From the NCBI GenBank assembly GCA_026027325.1, contig JAMSLZ010000006.1:496001-560000 (forward strand): a stretch of 64,000 bases of DNA, read 5' to 3'. The position numbers were made by a program, and so were the translations under genes. The stretch comes from Actinomucor elegans. Lineage: Eukaryota; Mucoromycota; Mucoromycetes; Mucorales; Mucoraceae. This document shows positions 49,444 through 59,190 of this stretch, piece by piece. Position 1 is the stretch's first letter. Every line of letters starts with the position of its first letter. Under the pieces are notes generated by a model. It searched no databases, was not told where the DNA came from, and saw nothing but the letters and a program-made list of their open reading frames with translations.

Positions 49444-50301
49444 AATTGTTTTAATAGAAATACAGCGACCCCGGATTGGAGGAATCAAAGTGGTGCAGAA
49501 GGATGGCCTACTTATATACGGCATTGATGAGGTGAATCTATTTTTACGTTTTGGTCAGAGCACTGAAGGCCTAGTGATTAAGTTCATGTACCTCGCCACA
49601 GGGATTTATGAAATGGATAAAATAAATAAAAAAAAAAAGTGATGAGCCATCTTGTGTAATACTCTTAAAGCAAGTGGTTGTTAAAACGACAGCCAACTGG
49701 ATCCATACTGATATATCATGCTTCAAATATACGCACCTGCTTAAATGATGAATAACTTGCAGTCATTGATACGTCAGTTAGCATCAAAATGTTCCATAAG
49801 TAAAAGTGCATAATGGCATATTTGTATTTTATGTGATAGAAGATCGAAGCTATCCTACGTTCAAGTAATACAACAATAATGTATTTATAGATCGCTATGT
49901 AGTACACATAGTTTGGTTAAAGGGTTGATGTTCGTTCATTGCATGTAAAGTTCAGTAGAGTAAGTCAAGTAGAGCAGTCTATTATTATACAAACATTGTC
50001 TGAAAAAAAAAGACGTACTGGTATTGTTAAATCGTATTGTTCATTGTTTATAATTAATATGTCTAAACATTCGTATACTATGTTGAGCAGGTAAAAATAG
50101 ACGACCTTGGTAGTACACAGAAAAACTTTACTTGTAATTCAAGCTACACCAAAGCCTTTGGTTCATTAAAATACTAAGCTATAGATTAAAATCAAAATAG
50201 TCTTTAGATAAAATTATAACATCAATAGTTCAAATAGCATGCGCAATATATTCACACAAGGTATACTGCGTATATTCCAGTAACAATTCCAGGAGGGGGG
50301 A
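49444..50301. other. Spacer upstream of WWE-like gene 1
   Basis: About 0.85 kb; the first few hundred bases are the likely promoter of the minus-strand WWE-like gene. No gene is supported. Confidence 0.4.
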
Positions 50302-50538
50302 GTGCTTAAACAAGTAAGCGGTGTTTCTGTACCTGAAAGTGCTACATTCCCTGTTTACAGAATAAACTATCAGATGTGTTGTAAATATAGATACAGTGTG
50401 GCATATCGCCCAATCACAAAGACTTTAGTCATTCATTGTATACATGCAGGTTCCGAAACAAGAGTACACTTTCCACGCGTCGGTAAAAAACCAAATCCCA
50501 GATATTGTAATATATGCTTCGCCCCGAAATCTAAATGA
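50302..50538 (+). other. Unassigned reading frame between the WWE-like genes
   Basis: An open frame of 78 codons without an ATG at its start; the first Met is at 50374. The text looks protein-like: YRPITKTLVIHCIHAGSETR, then VHFPRVGKKPNPRYCNICF and APKSK before the stop. It has a CC pair and a CxxC. An AG just upstream of GAGGGGGG (near 50291) could be an acceptor, making this the last exon of a spliced gene whose first exon I cannot find; it could also be a relic. No family is recognised. Confidence 0.3.
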
Positions 50539-51373
50539 TATAGTCCAACATTCGGTTCTCTTCCGAAACACCCTTTAATTCACTATAGATTATATGCCCT
50601 GTGACATCTACCTATATCCCACAATGTATCCTATTAATTGTTCACAGTCAGAATGTAATAATAATGCTGCACTGCGCCTATCTAAATAAGTTGACTACAG
50701 TAAATAAACATATTTGCTATTGTTGACTCCCCCTCTTTTTTCTTAAAAAAAAAGATGTCGTTGGTGATGGGTGTAGCTGATCATCTGCCAATAAAGATAA
50801 CTGATTTTATACTCTGTACTGCATACAAAATATGCAATCTAAAGCCTTGAGCCACCCATTTAGTAATTTGCGCTCTCATTGGCTACTTTTTCACAATTGA
50901 TCTTTTCTTTGTATAATTTCGCGTTTTTAACACTATATCAATAAATCTTTTTTCTCATTTATCAAACTTAATGTTTTGCGCAAGGTCCCCGAAGATTGAC
51001 TTATTTTCGATATACTTATTCAGAAGTTTTCATTATATAATAAAAAGCAGCCCTCGCGTGGCGGCGACCTTGATTCTGGTCATGTAGATTAGGTGAGTGA
51101 AGACGCGTTTGTAACAGACGAGGCGTATAATTAAGAATTACTGAGAATAGAAATAATATTTCTGTATTGGGTACATGCAGTATACCAGCCCATCATCTAA
51201 ATGTTGTTAATGTAATCTAATGTGGCGAGAGTCAAGGTCGTCACCTAATAGAGTAATTCTTAAAAATAGACCCTGATTTCAATAGTAGTATATATAAGAG
51301 CTCCCAAGGGTCGAGTTTTATTTTCAATTACAACAAGAAAAACCTGTCTTCCAACAATAAATCAATTACAAAA
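50539..51373. other. Spacer upstream of WWE-like gene 2
   Basis: About 0.8 kb. It holds the TATA box listed below and, at 51064-51100 and 51225-51249, GC-richer blocks sharing GACCTTGA(T/C)TCT and TCACCTAAT in opposite orientations, which might be regulatory. No gene is seen. Confidence 0.4.
51289..51298 (+). promoter_or_regulatory. TATA box of WWE-like gene 2
   Basis: TATATATAAG lies 76 nt before the ATG at 51374, followed by an A/C-rich leader, the normal spacing for a fungal core promoter. Confidence 0.6.
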
Positions 51374-51589
51374 ATGTCTCCTCAATGGGTATACGCTAAT
51401 GGCTGTAACTGGGTCACTTTAGACGATGTCACTCAATATCATATCGAAACCCTGTGGAATCAAAATGGCTCTAATTGGATCCAAAGTAAATCATTCCACT
51501 GTCCAGTCTATGTCGATATCGGCCAAATGGTACTCGTATGCAATGATCAAGCTTATACCATTGCCCGTGTAGAACAACGAAAGAAATAA
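51374..51589 (+). CDS. WWE-domain-like microprotein 2
   Basis: A 71-residue single-exon protein starting MSPQWVYANGCNWVTLDDV, then QYHIETLWNQNGSNW, ending CPVYVDIGQMVLVCN and a basic tail (EQRKK). It is the paralogue of the minus-strand gene at 49231-49443, and the two are transcribed away from each other with starts 1.9 kb apart. The domain fills the whole chain. There is no signal peptide or membrane segment, so it is probably cytosolic or nuclear. Binding to ADP-ribose-modified partners is the family expectation, but the call rests on motif reading only; an unrelated small beta fold is possible. Confidence 0.65.
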   Translation: MSPQWVYANGCNWVTLDDVTQYHIETLWNQNGSNWIQSKSFHCPVYVDIGQMVLVCNDQAYTIARVEQRKK

Positions 51590-52425
51590 GCGCAATATAC
51601 GTACACACGTATATATACATACTCACACATACAAAGTTCATATATATTATCTCAATGCTTATATGAACATCCTCTTATATATCATATCTATGCCCTTTAC
51701 TTGATTATGCCCTTATTCATCCGCTCCTCCTTTTTTTTTCTATATGCTTTCTATTATCAAACAGTTCCAATAAAACAATATATATGCAATGCAAATGTTA
51801 TGCTCAATATACAAACTCCGTCACAATAAGCCACCGAGTAAAGATTATAAAAGCGCAAAACAAATTTTTCCTTCTTTTTCCTCTTTGTGCATAACGGTAA
51901 GTTTCTTTCAAGACTAAATTATCGGTATATTAAACAACTTTATATTATTAGAAAGGAGAGAACTTTGGCAATCCCCTTGAGAAGGACGGAACGAGCTTTT
52001 GCTCAAACTTACAGCACCTTGTGTGTTTGAAGGCATCGCTCTTTGGAGCATCTAGGCATATTGCCAACCCATTTTTTTTATTATATAAATGAAAACGAAA
52101 AAAAAAGAGCTTTAAATAAAGTAACTCGAGATACTCTATATAATTAGGGCTTAAGTTAAGAAAGAGTGAAACTATAGATAAAATTGTAGTGTATGTAGCT
52201 ATAACTTGACAACAGAGGTTTGCTAGTGAATAAACGACTACCTTTACAAACAATACCTTTGGCTAGTTGTTCTGCAGGCCGAGAATAGACGAATTCTCTC
52301 GAGAAACAAGCTTTTTTGCGTAGCATGGGGGCAGTCACCAACTTGCTGGTAACTTTTTCTGCTTTTATCAGCAATTTTTTCCCTTCTTTCTTTATACCAA
52401 CCCTAGTCAAACTACACAACCAATC
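51590..52425. other. Spacer between WWE-like gene 2 and CMC1
   Basis: About 0.8 kb. Overlapping minus-strand frames at 51948-52653 look like chance openings in AT-rich DNA. The 52260-52425 part is the likely CMC1 promoter and leader. Confidence 0.45.
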
Positions 52426-52850
52426 ATGGGCAAAACACAAGAAGAGACTATGAATAACCCTTTTATTCATAAGGATAGTAGACTTCATGCTCTTACAAGA
52501 GCTGAAGAAGAGAACTGTTATAAAGATATGAAGGCAAATGCCCTCGAGGCTTGTCAAGTACCTATCAAAGGTATATATATATATTTTAAAAGTTATACAA
52601 ACGTCTGGATATTGACCGAGGAAATAGATTTTGTTACTTGTAGTAAAGAACATAATGTTACTGTCATGTGGACATGTAGAACAAAATTAAAGGCAATGAA
52701 CAGCTGTTTAAATGAAAGGTAACTCAAATGTAACAAAAGCGAAGTAAACTCGATATACTCATAGTGTTTATTATGTGTAGAACTTCACAAGCAGAATTAG
52801 ATAAACTCATGTTGGCCAAATTAGAGAAAAAGAAACGCGAAATGAAATAA
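52426..52850 (+). CDS. CMC1: CMC1-like twin-CX9C mitochondrial protein
   Basis: A small intermembrane-space protein that helps assemble cytochrome c oxidase. Exons 52426-52570, 52628-52718 and 52781-52850 encode 101 residues. It has the twin CX9C motif: C-QVPIKDFVT-C and C-RTKLKAMNS-C, joined by a segment with VMWTC, which forms the disulfide-locked helical hairpin imported by Mia40. An extra Cys lies upstream (ENCYKDM). The tail is Lys/Glu-rich. No N-terminal presequence is seen, as expected for Mia40 substrates. The stop codon is only 6 bp from that of the convergent HPRT gene. Confidence 0.88.
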
Positions 52851-52856
52851 ATACTA

Positions 52857-53739
52857 TCAAACAGCATACTTTCTTTTGCCTTCTTCCTATTAGATTGTGT
52901 GAGCCAACGAGTGTTACATGATATGAATCCTGTTCAACTTACACTGATAACGCATATATGGTCGAGATCTCTAAAGTATTCATTATAATCCAAGGCATAA
53001 CCAACGACGAACGCGTCAGGAATAGCAAAACCGACATAGTTAGGAATATAACCGTTGCTTCTTGTAGTCTTTTTAATTAACAAACTAGTGACTCGGACAG
53101 ATTTTGGCTCCACCTTGGCCAATCTCTCCAACAAACGAACCATTGTTGCACCTGTATCGATAATATCTTCAACAATCAATAGGTTCTGTGCATGGAGTGC
53201 GTGTTAACAAACAATTCGTTTTTTTCCCCCCAGAAACACTTTTTTTTTCCTTTTTACCTTTCCCTTGAACTCTTCCAGTTCAGCATCAGTCAAGGAAATC
53301 TTGACACCGCCTGAGGATTCATTGGTATAGGACTTGACACGAATAAATTCTAAACTAAGCTGAACACTTGTGCCATTGTTTCTACGAAGCTTCTTGATTT
53401 CATTGACCAAGTCTGCAAAATATTGATGGCCACCTTTTAAAATACAACATACGACTATTCTTTACTTGTGAGATTTTACTTCTAAACCCTGAAGAGTTTG
53501 TTTTTACCTAAGGGACCTGGGGAATCATCCACAATCAATCTTGCTAGCTTATGAATTCTATCCTACAATAAAAATAAGTATCTCTCTTATCATATGCATG
53601 CAATCTATATTACCATGATAACACCATGAGGAATCAAGATACTAGAAACGTCTTGCTCATAATGATTGGGAATCACAAAGTGATCCAGAGAATAGTGGTT
53701 CTTTTCAGTAGTAACATCGATCCAGTCCTTAGGGTCCAT
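52857..53739 (-). CDS. HPT1: Hypoxanthine-guanine phosphoribosyltransferase
   Basis: Salvages hypoxanthine and guanine with PRPP to IMP and GMP. Five exons (53739-53614, 53562-53508, 53454-53258, 53185-52943, 52886-52857) encode 216 residues. Active-site parts are all present: [16 protein letters not shown], the mobile loop region [13 protein letters not shown], the PRPP motif [14 protein letters not shown], and [14 protein letters not shown] followed by HICVIS. The last exon encodes only EEGKRKYAV, matching the Lys-containing C-terminus of animal HPRT more closely than the shorter yeast enzyme. The downstream gene on the other strand (CMC1) ends 6 bp away, so the two mRNAs must overlap at their 3' ends. 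Confidence 0.94.
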
Positions 53740-54730
53740 TTTTTTGTTTTGTTTTTAAAGAAATACAGAAGAAAAAAAAAGATGCACAGATACACTAAAA
53801 AATTATTTATGCCAACTATATCGACTCGTGAGAAGTAGATTAAGGGCAGGCAGCATGACGAAAGTTCCGTGTTTCAGGCTCAGATTATCTACGTGTAACA
53901 TTATTACTCTATCTATTAAAAGGTATTTAACCAGGGTAACAATACATAAAATGTATGTACATTGTCAGATGTAGGAAATAAGAAGTCTGTATTTTTTTTT
54001 GGGATAACTTCAAGGCACGACAAAAGTATGCTAATATCGTCTATACCGAATCCACTTATCAGTACAATGTTGTAAAGGTCGTATTGTACCTTCTTTAAAA
54101 CCATAGCGTTTTCTTTGAGATAAGTCATCGATGCATGCCCTACTTTATTGAGTAATAACAATTCAAGTTTTCATATAAGAAAGTACACAGTTGTATACTT
54201 TAACAGGTAGGAAACAAAGCTGTCTTATAAGCCTTGCCTATAAAATATTTTTACTGTCGACGAATAAATCAAAGGTGTATCACCACAGAGTTTTTAGTAC
54301 TTTAAAATAAACCACTCAATTTTGCGCGATTTTTTAGAGAACATTATAAAACTTAATCAACCATGGCACTCAGATAGCATGAGCAAAATGAATAAGAGGA
54401 AGGAAAGACGTTTGCTGGTTTTGCTTGCGGTATGATTTGCGGTTCAGCCATCAAAATTAAATGGGAGTAGTCGACATTTCAAAAGTAATTGTCAATGATG
54501 TAGCAATGAAATATCGTAAATACGATTGAAAAACTGCAGTAAGACCTAAATCACTCACTCTTAGAAATATGTGTTCACTGAAGTACATAGTTCAAAAGAA
54601 TATTCATGAGCCTACAGAACAAACGTTAGTCCAATATAAGCAGGGACACTAACATGTCAACTATTATAAATGTGTTTAAGAAAAAGAGCTTTAAATCATG
54701 TAAACTTTCTAAGAAACTTTACCTAAGCTA
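53740..54730. other. Spacer upstream of HPRT gene
   Basis: About 1 kb. The part next to 53740 is the likely HPRT promoter. The minus-strand frame at 53916-54161 has no motif. Confidence 0.45.
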
Positions 54731-55047
54731 TCATAATTGGTTTAAAAGAAGGGCTTGAGTCCAAGACAAGACCGATTGGGCCATCAATGAGTGAAGCGAG
54801 GTTATTTGGTCCGATGAGTCTTGTTCCACTTTGAGACACAACGATAATAATATTAGAGTAATCCGAAAGATGGAACAGTGGTTTTGTAGCAAATTCTGTC
54901 TACTTACCTTCGAGTTGGGAGCAGGCTCTATCCATAGTATGGAACTAGAAGTTTGGATCTGTTGGTTATTCTTCACGGGAATGTCAATCAAGACAAATAT
55001 GTCCAATGGTTGGGCAATTTTCCTTCTTCTGGCTCCATAAACTCTCT
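54728..55047 (-). pseudogene. Degraded coding relic, family unknown
   Basis: Three protein-like pieces lie in order on the minus strand but in different frames: REFMEPEEGKLPNHWTYL, then IFVLIDIPVKNNQQIQTSSS and WIEPAPNSK, then GTRLIGPNNLASLIDGPIGL with VLDSSPSFKPIMIA at the end. A GTAAGT follows PNSK and a CAAAG precedes the third piece (an apparent 70-nt intron), but the phases do not fit. This suggests an inactivated gene. It may equally be a real gene whose exon borders I have not found. Confidence 0.35.
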
Positions 55048-56403
55048 CTCAAGAACATAGCCGAGGCTTTATATTCCAAGAAAAGTGTGCTCCCTTTTGC
55101 CGTACAGGATCATATACTCATTAATGAAAGAGAAAGGAAATGATCAAGGTCTTTGATTTCTAGCCAGCACAAAGCCTCATGGAAAACCTTTAGCATTGCC
55201 CCGAAAAGCGTAATGAGAAGCGCAGACACCAAATTAGTTTGTTAAAAAAAAGTAGATGCAGTTATCCAAGAAGAATGGGGAAAGTTGAACCTCGATATCT
55301 GTCTTAAACTAACTCTTACCACGCCAGAAAGATACCAAATAGTCAAAAAGCCTTTGATAACCATATTAAATATTAATTATCTTGAAAAAGGTATTGAAAA
55401 TGCCTATCATTGTAGTGATGGAGACGTTGATGTACCTTCTTCAGCGATTCTCCTCTTCTTGTTTTGTTCAAATATTACTGAGCCGTACGTTTCCATTAGA
55501 GCAATAATTCCGTAATTGACATTGTGGAAGCTGCTAGCAGTAAATTTAGATCGGCCTTTGTGCTATTTCAGCCAATATTAGTATCTTTTATACTACAAAA
55601 AAAGGACAATCAATAGTACCTTGTCATTGATTTTACCGAATAAATAAACTCAAGCTACTATAGGATGGTGACTCAATTCTATAATGCAATAATGCGGATT
55701 CATGTGAATAGCCTATGAAAAGTAGGATTACCTGGCGCTAGTCACCGTTATGAGAATACATTTGAAACCTGTGCCTAATGGTAAAGCAATGCCCTGCAGG
55801 GCAAGCTGCTGAAGTCCCACGATAGAGTTTTTTTTGGGGGGGGGGAGAAAGAGCACTCCACTACTTAGTAGCTTTGCTAGTTTACTAGCGGATTGCTTGG
55901 CGTCGAACCATTTCAAGCATATGAATGGATGTAGGGCCTGCACACATTGGTGGTATAGGGGCTGGCCACCCTAGAAATATAATGTGGTGCCCATGCGAAC
56001 TACGGTAGCTATTATCGTTTTAAATATTAGAGCTAAAAAAATTTGAATAAATGCTTTCATATTATTTATGTCACCGTCTTGTGTCATATTCTTTATCTCT
56101 GCTGCGGTATTACCTGTACTGTTTGAGCATTTTATCGTTATTCAAAGAAACGCGAGTATTGAGTTGACAATATTGCATATACTTTTCAAAGCTCCATTTT
56201 CACAAGTTGTTATTTTCAAAGAATTGCAATTCTTTTCTGTCTGATAGATTTATTGTTGAAGTCAAACGTTTTATTGAATAGTTATCAAAGAAGAAGGTAT
56301 TTGAGTTTACTTTTTTCACAACTTGACTTTTTATTATGCAAATAAATTGTACTATGAACAGGCACATTTTTTTCCATTTCATATTAAAAAAAACACGATT
56401 TAT
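55048..56403. other. Spacer without supported genes
   Basis: About 1.35 kb. Frames at 55285-55515 (plus) and 55728-55943 (minus) have no motif. A G-run (GGGGGGGG) follows a T run at about 55828-55846. Confidence 0.4.
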
Positions 56404-56836
56404 AACTATGGAAATGACCAGAGCGATGCTTTTGATAAAGCAATTGGAAGGCTTAGAAAATTTAGGTTGGTATCCAGAAGAGGCTGAACTGTTAGATCGG
56501 ATAGTTATCATGGAAAGTGAGCCTGTCCATACTGCTGATGTTGGCAAAATATCTGGACGTAGAGACTGTCGATGCATTTATTTATCTCCTTATCCATCAA
56601 TGCCCATCATTATAGAACAATTTTTGGTAATTGTAATGTATAAAGCAAGGCATAGTTGCCGCTGGCATAATAACTATTATTCTCCACTTTATAAGTGTCT
56701 TTTTTTGGTTTCTCATTACCGTAACATGAAGGGTAAGCGCACCACTCAATATAATGTGGTACTCTCTCTAAGCTTTTGGATAAATTACGTGCTTGGCATG
56801 CCCTACATCTTTCTTTGTATTGTAATTGTAAAGTAA
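56404..56836 (+). other. Low-confidence reading frame next to the epimerase gene
   Basis: The plus-strand open frame has a first half that looks coding (MEMTRAMLLIKQLEGLENLG, then WYPEEAELLDRIVIMESEP, then VHTADVGKISGRRD) and a second half that looks random and hydrophobic. No family is recognised. It may be a gene fragment or a first exon with a donor near 56627 (GTAATTGT). Its end lies 18 bp from the end of the convergent epimerase gene. Confidence 0.3.
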
Positions 56837-56854
56837 AAAGAAGGTATTTTATTT

Positions 56855-57711
56855 CTATGTAGAAGCAGCAAATTTGGCTTGAGCCTTATTCACTTTATCT
56901 TTGAAAGTAGCAATGACTTCGTCAGGCTTTTCAGCCTTAAAGATACCAGTACCAGCTACGATGACATTGGCACCTGCATCGGCAGAGGCATCAATAGTAT
57001 CCATGGATAAACCGCCATCTACTTCGATATCCAACTCAGGGTATTTGCGACGCAAAGTCTCTACCTTGGGCATACATTCAGCCATGAAGCGCTGTCCACC
57101 GAATCCAGGTTCAACTGTCATAATCAAGATCATATCACATTGTTCAGCAATTTCACCGAGAACAGCTTCAACAGGCGTACCAGGCTTGACAGCAACACCT
57201 GCTTGCATACCAGCTGCATGAATTTGTTGGATCAATTCTAAAGGCTTCTCGGTAGCTTCAATATGGAAAGTGTACATTTGACCACCAGCTTTAGCGATGT
57301 CATCAACCCATTGAGAAGGGTTAGATACCATCATATGGCAATCTAGTCAATAATTGTATTAATTAAACGTGTTATTATATCTCAAGTGAGCTATACCAAA
57401 GTAAGCCTCGGTATGAGGTCGGATAGCCGAGATAATAGGTGCGCCCCAAGTAAGATTAGGTACAAAATGACTGTATACTGTTTATTAGACCTGTGCTCTT
57501 AAGCTGTCTTTTTTTTTTCTTTTTTTCTTACCCGTCCATGACGTCTAATAAGTAAAGATTTAAATGATTAATAAAGTGGTACTCGAGAAATGAACAAAGG
57601 CTTACCGAGATGAAGCCAGTCGGCACCATTCTTGGTCATACGCTTAGCTTCAGCAGCCAAAAAGGCAAAGTCGCTGGAAAGCATGGAGGGAGAAATCTTG
57701 GCAATGGGCAT
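56855..57711 (-). CDS. RPE1: Ribulose-phosphate 3-epimerase
   Basis: Interconverts ribulose 5-phosphate and xylulose 5-phosphate in the pentose phosphate pathway. Four exons (57711-57606, 57544-57532, 57470-57397, 57342-56855) encode 226 residues, standard for this TIM-barrel enzyme. Motifs in order: MPIAKISPSMLSSDFAFLA, LHLDVMDGHFVPNLTWG (metal-binding His and catalytic Asp), DCHMMVSNP, MTVEPGFGGQRFM, and EVDGGLSMDTI (second catalytic Asp), then AGTGIF for phosphate binding. Exon 2 is a 13-nt micro-exon that encodes the DVMDG stretch and so is essential for activity. Introns are 54-61 nt. Confidence 0.96.
57532..57544 (-). other. Thirteen-nucleotide micro-exon of the epimerase gene
   Basis: Lies between a TTATTAG acceptor and a GTAAGAAA donor. 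It supplies VMDG of the active-site motif LDVMDG; skipping it would break the frame. Confidence 0.85.
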
Positions 57712-59190
57712 TATTGTACGTGTCAAACAAAGGGAAACACACCATCAAATGATCATTACAAAGTAATCTCATAAAAAAATAGTCACAGAACGGACCACTA
57801 TTCGAGTTTTTTTTTTCTAATCGGATAAAGTTTCATTCGTTAGAGGGGAAGGATATCGGGAATAGAAAATATCGATCCATGGGTGACCCAGAGTAGCGTT
57901 CAAAATTACAAAATTGTGCCTAAAACAACAGTCAACCAAGAAAAAACTTTGATTCCCGGAAAATCTATAGAACACAATGCGTTATTTTTAATGCAACAAT
58001 CTTTATTACGATGCATGGAGACAGACACCGAAAATAGTCATCGTCTGATACCATCTTAATCATTCTGAAAAGGGATATCTGATAATGTCTTTACCTAATA
58101 CAAGCCGACAAAGGGAATAAGGAAAGAAAAAAAAGACAGGGTCCAGGGTTTTCAGTCATGCATAAAGGCTATTATAGCAATGGTAAACGATGCTGATGAG
58201 ATAAACTTACATAATAAGTTTCTTTGAAGGATCTGATTTGACTTTTGTTCTAAAGAAAAAAGAACAGTAATAACGTAATAATTGTATTAATTGCCTGTTC
58301 TATGGTAGTACTTTTTCTGATTTTGTAAAGTGAGCTATTAAAAGCTCACATCGTTATAGTTTGCCAGCAAATAAGCATATATAGGTATCACAGTGTAAAT
58401 AACATGGTTGTTATCAGCCTTTGATCTTTCTAGAGTACAATATCTCCATGAGAAATTTCTTCGTTGAGAGTCTACATCAGGCAAATATTTGGAATTACAT
58501 AACCAAAATGTTCGCCTTTGAAATATGTATCATTTGTATAATGCATTTGCTATCCATATCAACTACAAAAGCGTGTTTTTCTTGACTGTGATCAGGATGG
58601 AAATGAATAGTTCCCAATAGCAAGTACAAGCCTACAGCATTTGTACCACGGGAAATATCAACAAATTGTCCCAACCAATCACAATGACAAAAAGATAACT
58701 CAGGGAAGCATTTGCAGGGTGTAATTATATAATCAGGCTACCGAGGTTCCTTTTTAAGATACGGAACTTGAACAGAAAGAGAGAAAGATAAATAGGATTG
58801 ATCATCGTCTTATTTACATAGAAGGTTGTGCGAATATGTATTGTGATATAGTCAAGTTCATAGATAAGGCAAGTAACGCTGAAAACAGTAAATCTATTAT
58901 GGGCTTTGCACGTGTATTACACTATAAAATGACTGGTTTCTCGAGAAATTTTTTTCAGGGAAGAAATGATAGGGTCCAAAAAGGACCCTTCATCCTCGGC
59001 TAACGGCGTTTCAAATATCGGAGCTTACATAAACGAATCAATTTCGAGAAACATGGACCCTTTTTTTTTGAGAAAAAAAAAGCATTTCAGTTTCGAAAAT
59101 CTTGCCATATTTTTACCCTCTTTTTTCCCAGCTCTATATTGTTTTATACTATTTAACCGGAAAAAACTCGAGAAATATTCGAAAAAAAGT
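57712..59190. other. Divergent promoter region between epimerase and Zn2Cys6 genes
   Basis: About 1.5 kb between divergent genes. The region near 58937-59060 holds two palindromes and repeated GGACCC and CTCGAGAAA words. The open frame continues upstream of 59191 to an ATG at 58966, but that stretch is Phe/Lys-rich and unlike a regulator N-terminus. Confidence 0.5.
58937..58989. promoter_or_regulatory. Pair of palindromes upstream of the Zn2Cys6 gene
   Basis: TTTCTCGAGAAA (58937-58948) is a perfect 12-bp palindrome, and AGGGTCC-AAAAA-GGACCCT (58971-58989) has perfect 7-bp arms. Zn2Cys6 dimers often bind spaced inverted repeats, so these are candidate operator sites, possibly for self-control. 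No binding data are available. Confidence 0.3.

Noticed and set aside
51948..52653. Long minus-strand frames upstream of CMC1
   Set aside because: They are hydrophobic, low-complexity reads of AT-rich promoter and CMC1 exon sequence without any motif.
58966..59190. Upstream ATG for the Zn2Cys6 gene, adding 75 residues
   Set aside because: The added stretch is Phe/Lys-rich, hydrophobic in part and unlike a regulator N-terminus. The palindromic sequence there looks like leader or promoter.
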